Of a stretch of 64,000 nucleotides of DNA, positions 62,228 through 64,000 are shown in pieces. Below the pieces are notes generated by a model, which saw nothing but the letters and a program-made list of their open reading frames with translations, was not told the DNA's origin and searched no databases. The DNA is taken from NCBI GenBank assembly GCA_001247695.2, contig LGRX02030603.1:1-64000 (forward strand), read 5' to 3'. The stretch's first letter is position 1, and each line of letters begins with the position of its first letter. Origin of the DNA: Cymbomonas tetramitiformis. Taxonomy: Eukaryota; Chlorophyta; Pyramimonadophyceae; Pyramimonadales; Pyramimonadaceae. Both the position numbers and the translations under genes were made by a program.

Positions 62228-62520
62228 TGTTACGGATCGAAAGATGACAGACGCCCGCAGTCGCGATGTTGGTACGTCGTCGTCGATGTCACACGCATAG
62301 TCGATCATCGATCTGTAACAGTCCGATCTGTACGAGTACCACTGAAATGCGCGAAAGGATTATCATCCTCCGCGTAGCTCAGTTGGTTAGAGCGTCGCAC
62401 TAGAGAAGCGAACGTCACGGGTTCAAATCCCGTCGTGGAGCACTTTCGCCCCATGACGATATATATGATTTGACCCGGCTCGTACAGTGAAAATCCCCGC
62501 ACCGATTTCAAACCCTAACA
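62228..62520 (+). repeat. TRIM 5' LTR (293 bp)
   Basis: TGTTACGGATCGAAAGATG at the start and AACCCTAACA at the end, with a tRNA-like gene at 62368-62441. Confidence 0.9.
62368..62441 (+). tRNA. tRNA-like gene in TRIM 5' LTR
   Basis: A 74-nt cloverleaf. Acceptor CTCCGCG/CGTGGAG (one G-U pair), D-arm GCTC-AGTTGGTTA-GAGC, anticodon arm TCGCA-CTAGAGA-AGCGA with an A-A mismatch next to the loop, 5-nt variable loop, T-arm ACGGG-TTCAAAT-CCCGT. A-box TAGCTCAGTTGG and B-box GGTTCAAATCC are intact, so polymerase III transcription is plausible. Loop positions 34-36 read AGA, which would be serine, yet the long variable arm of serine tRNAs is missing; decoding identity is therefore doubtful and it may be a tRNA-derived promoter. 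Confidence 0.75.
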
Positions 62521-62808
62521 TTGGTATCGAAGCGACGGTTCGGAAACCGCCTCAGATGTAACGGCATAAGGCACACGATGTGACCTACGCTAAGATCGCG
62601 TATGCTCGGGCACGGTGATGTGACCTGCGCTACGATCGCGTATGCATGGGCACGATGTGACCCGCGCTGATGACGTGGACACATTCCACACAACCCCCGG
62701 TACGAGCGGACAAGGTTGGCTGCCACGTCATCACATCTGAGGTCGGACCTCTGAAAAGTAACTCGACACGAATGTCGTGAGGTCACGACACTTTAAAGAG
62801 GGGAGATA
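62521..62808 (+). other. TRIM internal region
   Basis: Primer-site side TGGTATCGAAGCGAC, then two ATGTGACCT(A/G)CGCTA(A/C)GATCG units and TGACGTGGACACATT shared with the LARD at 37840-37990. Ends TCGTGAGGTCACGACACTTT and the polypurine tract. Non-coding. Confidence 0.8.
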
Positions 62809-63100
62809 TGTTACGGATCGAAAGATGACAGACGCCCGCAGTCGCGATGTTGGTACGTCGTCGTCGATGTCACACGCATAGTCGATCATCGATCTGTAAC
62901 AGTCCGATCTGTACGAGTACCACTGAAATGCGCGAAAGGATTATCATCCTCCGCGTAGCTCAGTTGGTTAGAGCGTCGCACTAGAGAAGCGAACGTCACG
63001 GGTTCAAATCCCGTCGTGGAGCACTTTCGCCCATGACGATATATATGATTTGACCCGGCTCATACAGTGAAAATCCCCGCACCGATTTCAAACCCTAACA
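62809..63100 (+). repeat. TRIM 3' LTR (292 bp)
   Basis: Two differences from the 5' LTR. Holds the second tRNA-like gene. Confidence 0.9.
62949..63022 (+). tRNA. tRNA-like gene in TRIM 3' LTR
   Basis: Identical 74-nt sequence to 62368-62441, including the A-A mismatch in the anticodon stem and intact A and B boxes. Confidence 0.75.
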
Positions 63101-63105
63101 TGGAT

Positions 63106-64000
63106 CCATAAGTATGCAGCATACTACATATCGTGTAAGTATGCTGTATATTTGTGGATCCGGAATAGTTGCAGGTAGTATGCATCGCGCATATATATGT
63201 GATATATTTGCATTATATATGTATCACATGACGCGCTGCTGTGTGCTTTCGATGTGCGAACGTAAGTACAGTACCACTCAGCAGTAGATGTATTTCACGG
63301 CTGAGTGTAGCTGCCTCGATGTGCTAGTCCACAGCAAGCGTGCATGCGTTACTTCGCAGCACTCCGAGTTATGAACGAGATACGCTGCGTGCGTGGCCCT
63401 AAACTTAACGAATGCGCGTGTACAAGCATCGGACTCTACAGCAAGACAAACGAAGTGCGCCGATAAAATACTAAAAGCATTGCGCAAACAGAATTAAAAG
63501 TTTACAAAAATACTAGTTTACGCCTGCATCTATCAACTGTAGCAGAGGTCAACGTTTTTCAAAGCAGGGTCTAGGCTAATTCATCTAATGAAACAAACAT
63601 GGCATTTCGCGTCCCACTCCTTTCCACATTGATATGATAACAGCCATACCTGAAACACACACAAGCAAACGTTCGGTCAGTGAAAGACTTTCCAACCAGA
63701 GAAATATGACAGTCTGTGCAGTGGGAATATTTCCCCCTCACCACAGATCCGTGAAGCATTTCTCAAGCGCAAATCAGTTCCAAAAAATCTACTGTGTGCA
63801 ATTTGTGCAACAAATTGCATATTGTAAGTCAACGATGCCGCAGTGTGAAAATCACGTTACGTGATTTCGCACAGGGACGTTCGTTGTTTCAACCAATGGT
63901 CACATACAGAGTGGGGGGCGCAACCCACAATATATTTTGTCTCGATTACACTTGGGAAGACAAATTTTAGCAACCGCTCCCACTGCTGTGATGGTTTGTA
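63106..64000. other. Intergenic host DNA
   Basis: GTAAGTATGC repeats at the start, an alternating TATATGTG/ATATAT stretch near 63190-63230, otherwise unique. Short ORFs under 77 codons show no motif. No gene called. Confidence 0.5.

Larger units (their letters stand above)
62228..63100 (+). mobile_element. TRIM-type LTR element carrying tRNA-like genes
   Basis: An 873-bp element with LTRs of 293 and 292 bp (TGTTACGG...CCTAACA), 288 bp of interior and 5-bp TGGAT duplications. The two LTRs differ at only two places: one C in the run CGCCC(C)ATG, and G/A in CGGCTC(G/A)TAC. Insertion is therefore recent. Candidate primer site TGGTATCGAAGCGACGG at 62522. Polypurine tract AAAGAGGGGAGATA before the 3' LTR. 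No coding capacity. The interior matches LARD sequences at 37830-37990, so it probably shares mobilising machinery with that family. Confidence 0.9.

Noticed and set aside
62305..62511. 68-aa minus-strand ORF over the LTR (TTGFEPVTFASL)
   Set aside because: It is the reverse translation of the tRNA-like gene.

Overview
The window looks like nuclear DNA of a eukaryote, probably a unicellular alga or other protist. It has spliced genes, LTR, LINE and DIRS-type retroelements, and hAT transposons with perfect 8-bp target duplications. The host species cannot be named from the sequence alone.

Positions 161-27043 hold an integrated Polinton-like virus (PLV/Maverick type) bounded by ~935-940-bp terminal inverted repeats. 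On the minus strand lie a fibre/structural block (1116-7637), major and minor capsid proteins (7661-10034), a class-3 lipase-like protein, a conserved unknown and a retroviral-type integrase (12298-13613). Next come a small conserved gene and an adenine/cytosine-N DNA methyltransferase. A 1.4-kb non-coding block follows, with a 21-bp tandem array and a perfect 67-bp inverted repeat. The replication and packaging block (16241-26148) holds a primase-helicase fusion, a C5 methyltransferase, an A32/FtsK-type packaging ATPase, two small basic proteins and a B-family DNA polymerase of the protein-primed type. The last 15 codons of the polymerase lie inside the right terminal repeat. Two families of long palindromes punctuate the element. 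A retropepsin-like aspartic protease replaces the adenovirus-type cysteine protease usual in Polintons, which I did not find. The provirus looks partly decayed. The large fibre gene is split by a 2.57-kb transposon with a 10-bp target duplication. The capsid and C5 methyltransferase genes each carry one extra nucleotide. The integrase is in two overlapping frames.

From 27044 on the DNA is host repeats: a hAT remnant against the right viral end; a truncated LTR element (27266-28950); a DIRS-like gag and reverse transcriptase (28951-30681, minus); a LINE tail of ~184-bp tandem repeats (31021-32345); and an 11.9-kb non-coding LTR element (33280-45138, LARD type) with 5-bp target duplications. 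The LARD 3' LTR is interrupted by a 1.77-kb deleted hAT element. Then come an autonomous hAT with a chromodomain at the transposase N-terminus (45286-49602), a foldback element with a TGACGTCA-rich tandem array (49820-51564), a second LINE (52860-54848), a GC-rich gag-like ORF (54850-56792) and an unknown spliced gene on the minus strand (57919-61823).

Near the end is an 873-bp TRIM-type LTR element (62228-63100) whose two LTRs each contain a tRNA-like gene with both RNA polymerase III boxes. Its internal region and polypurine tract match the large LARD, so the two probably belong to one family.
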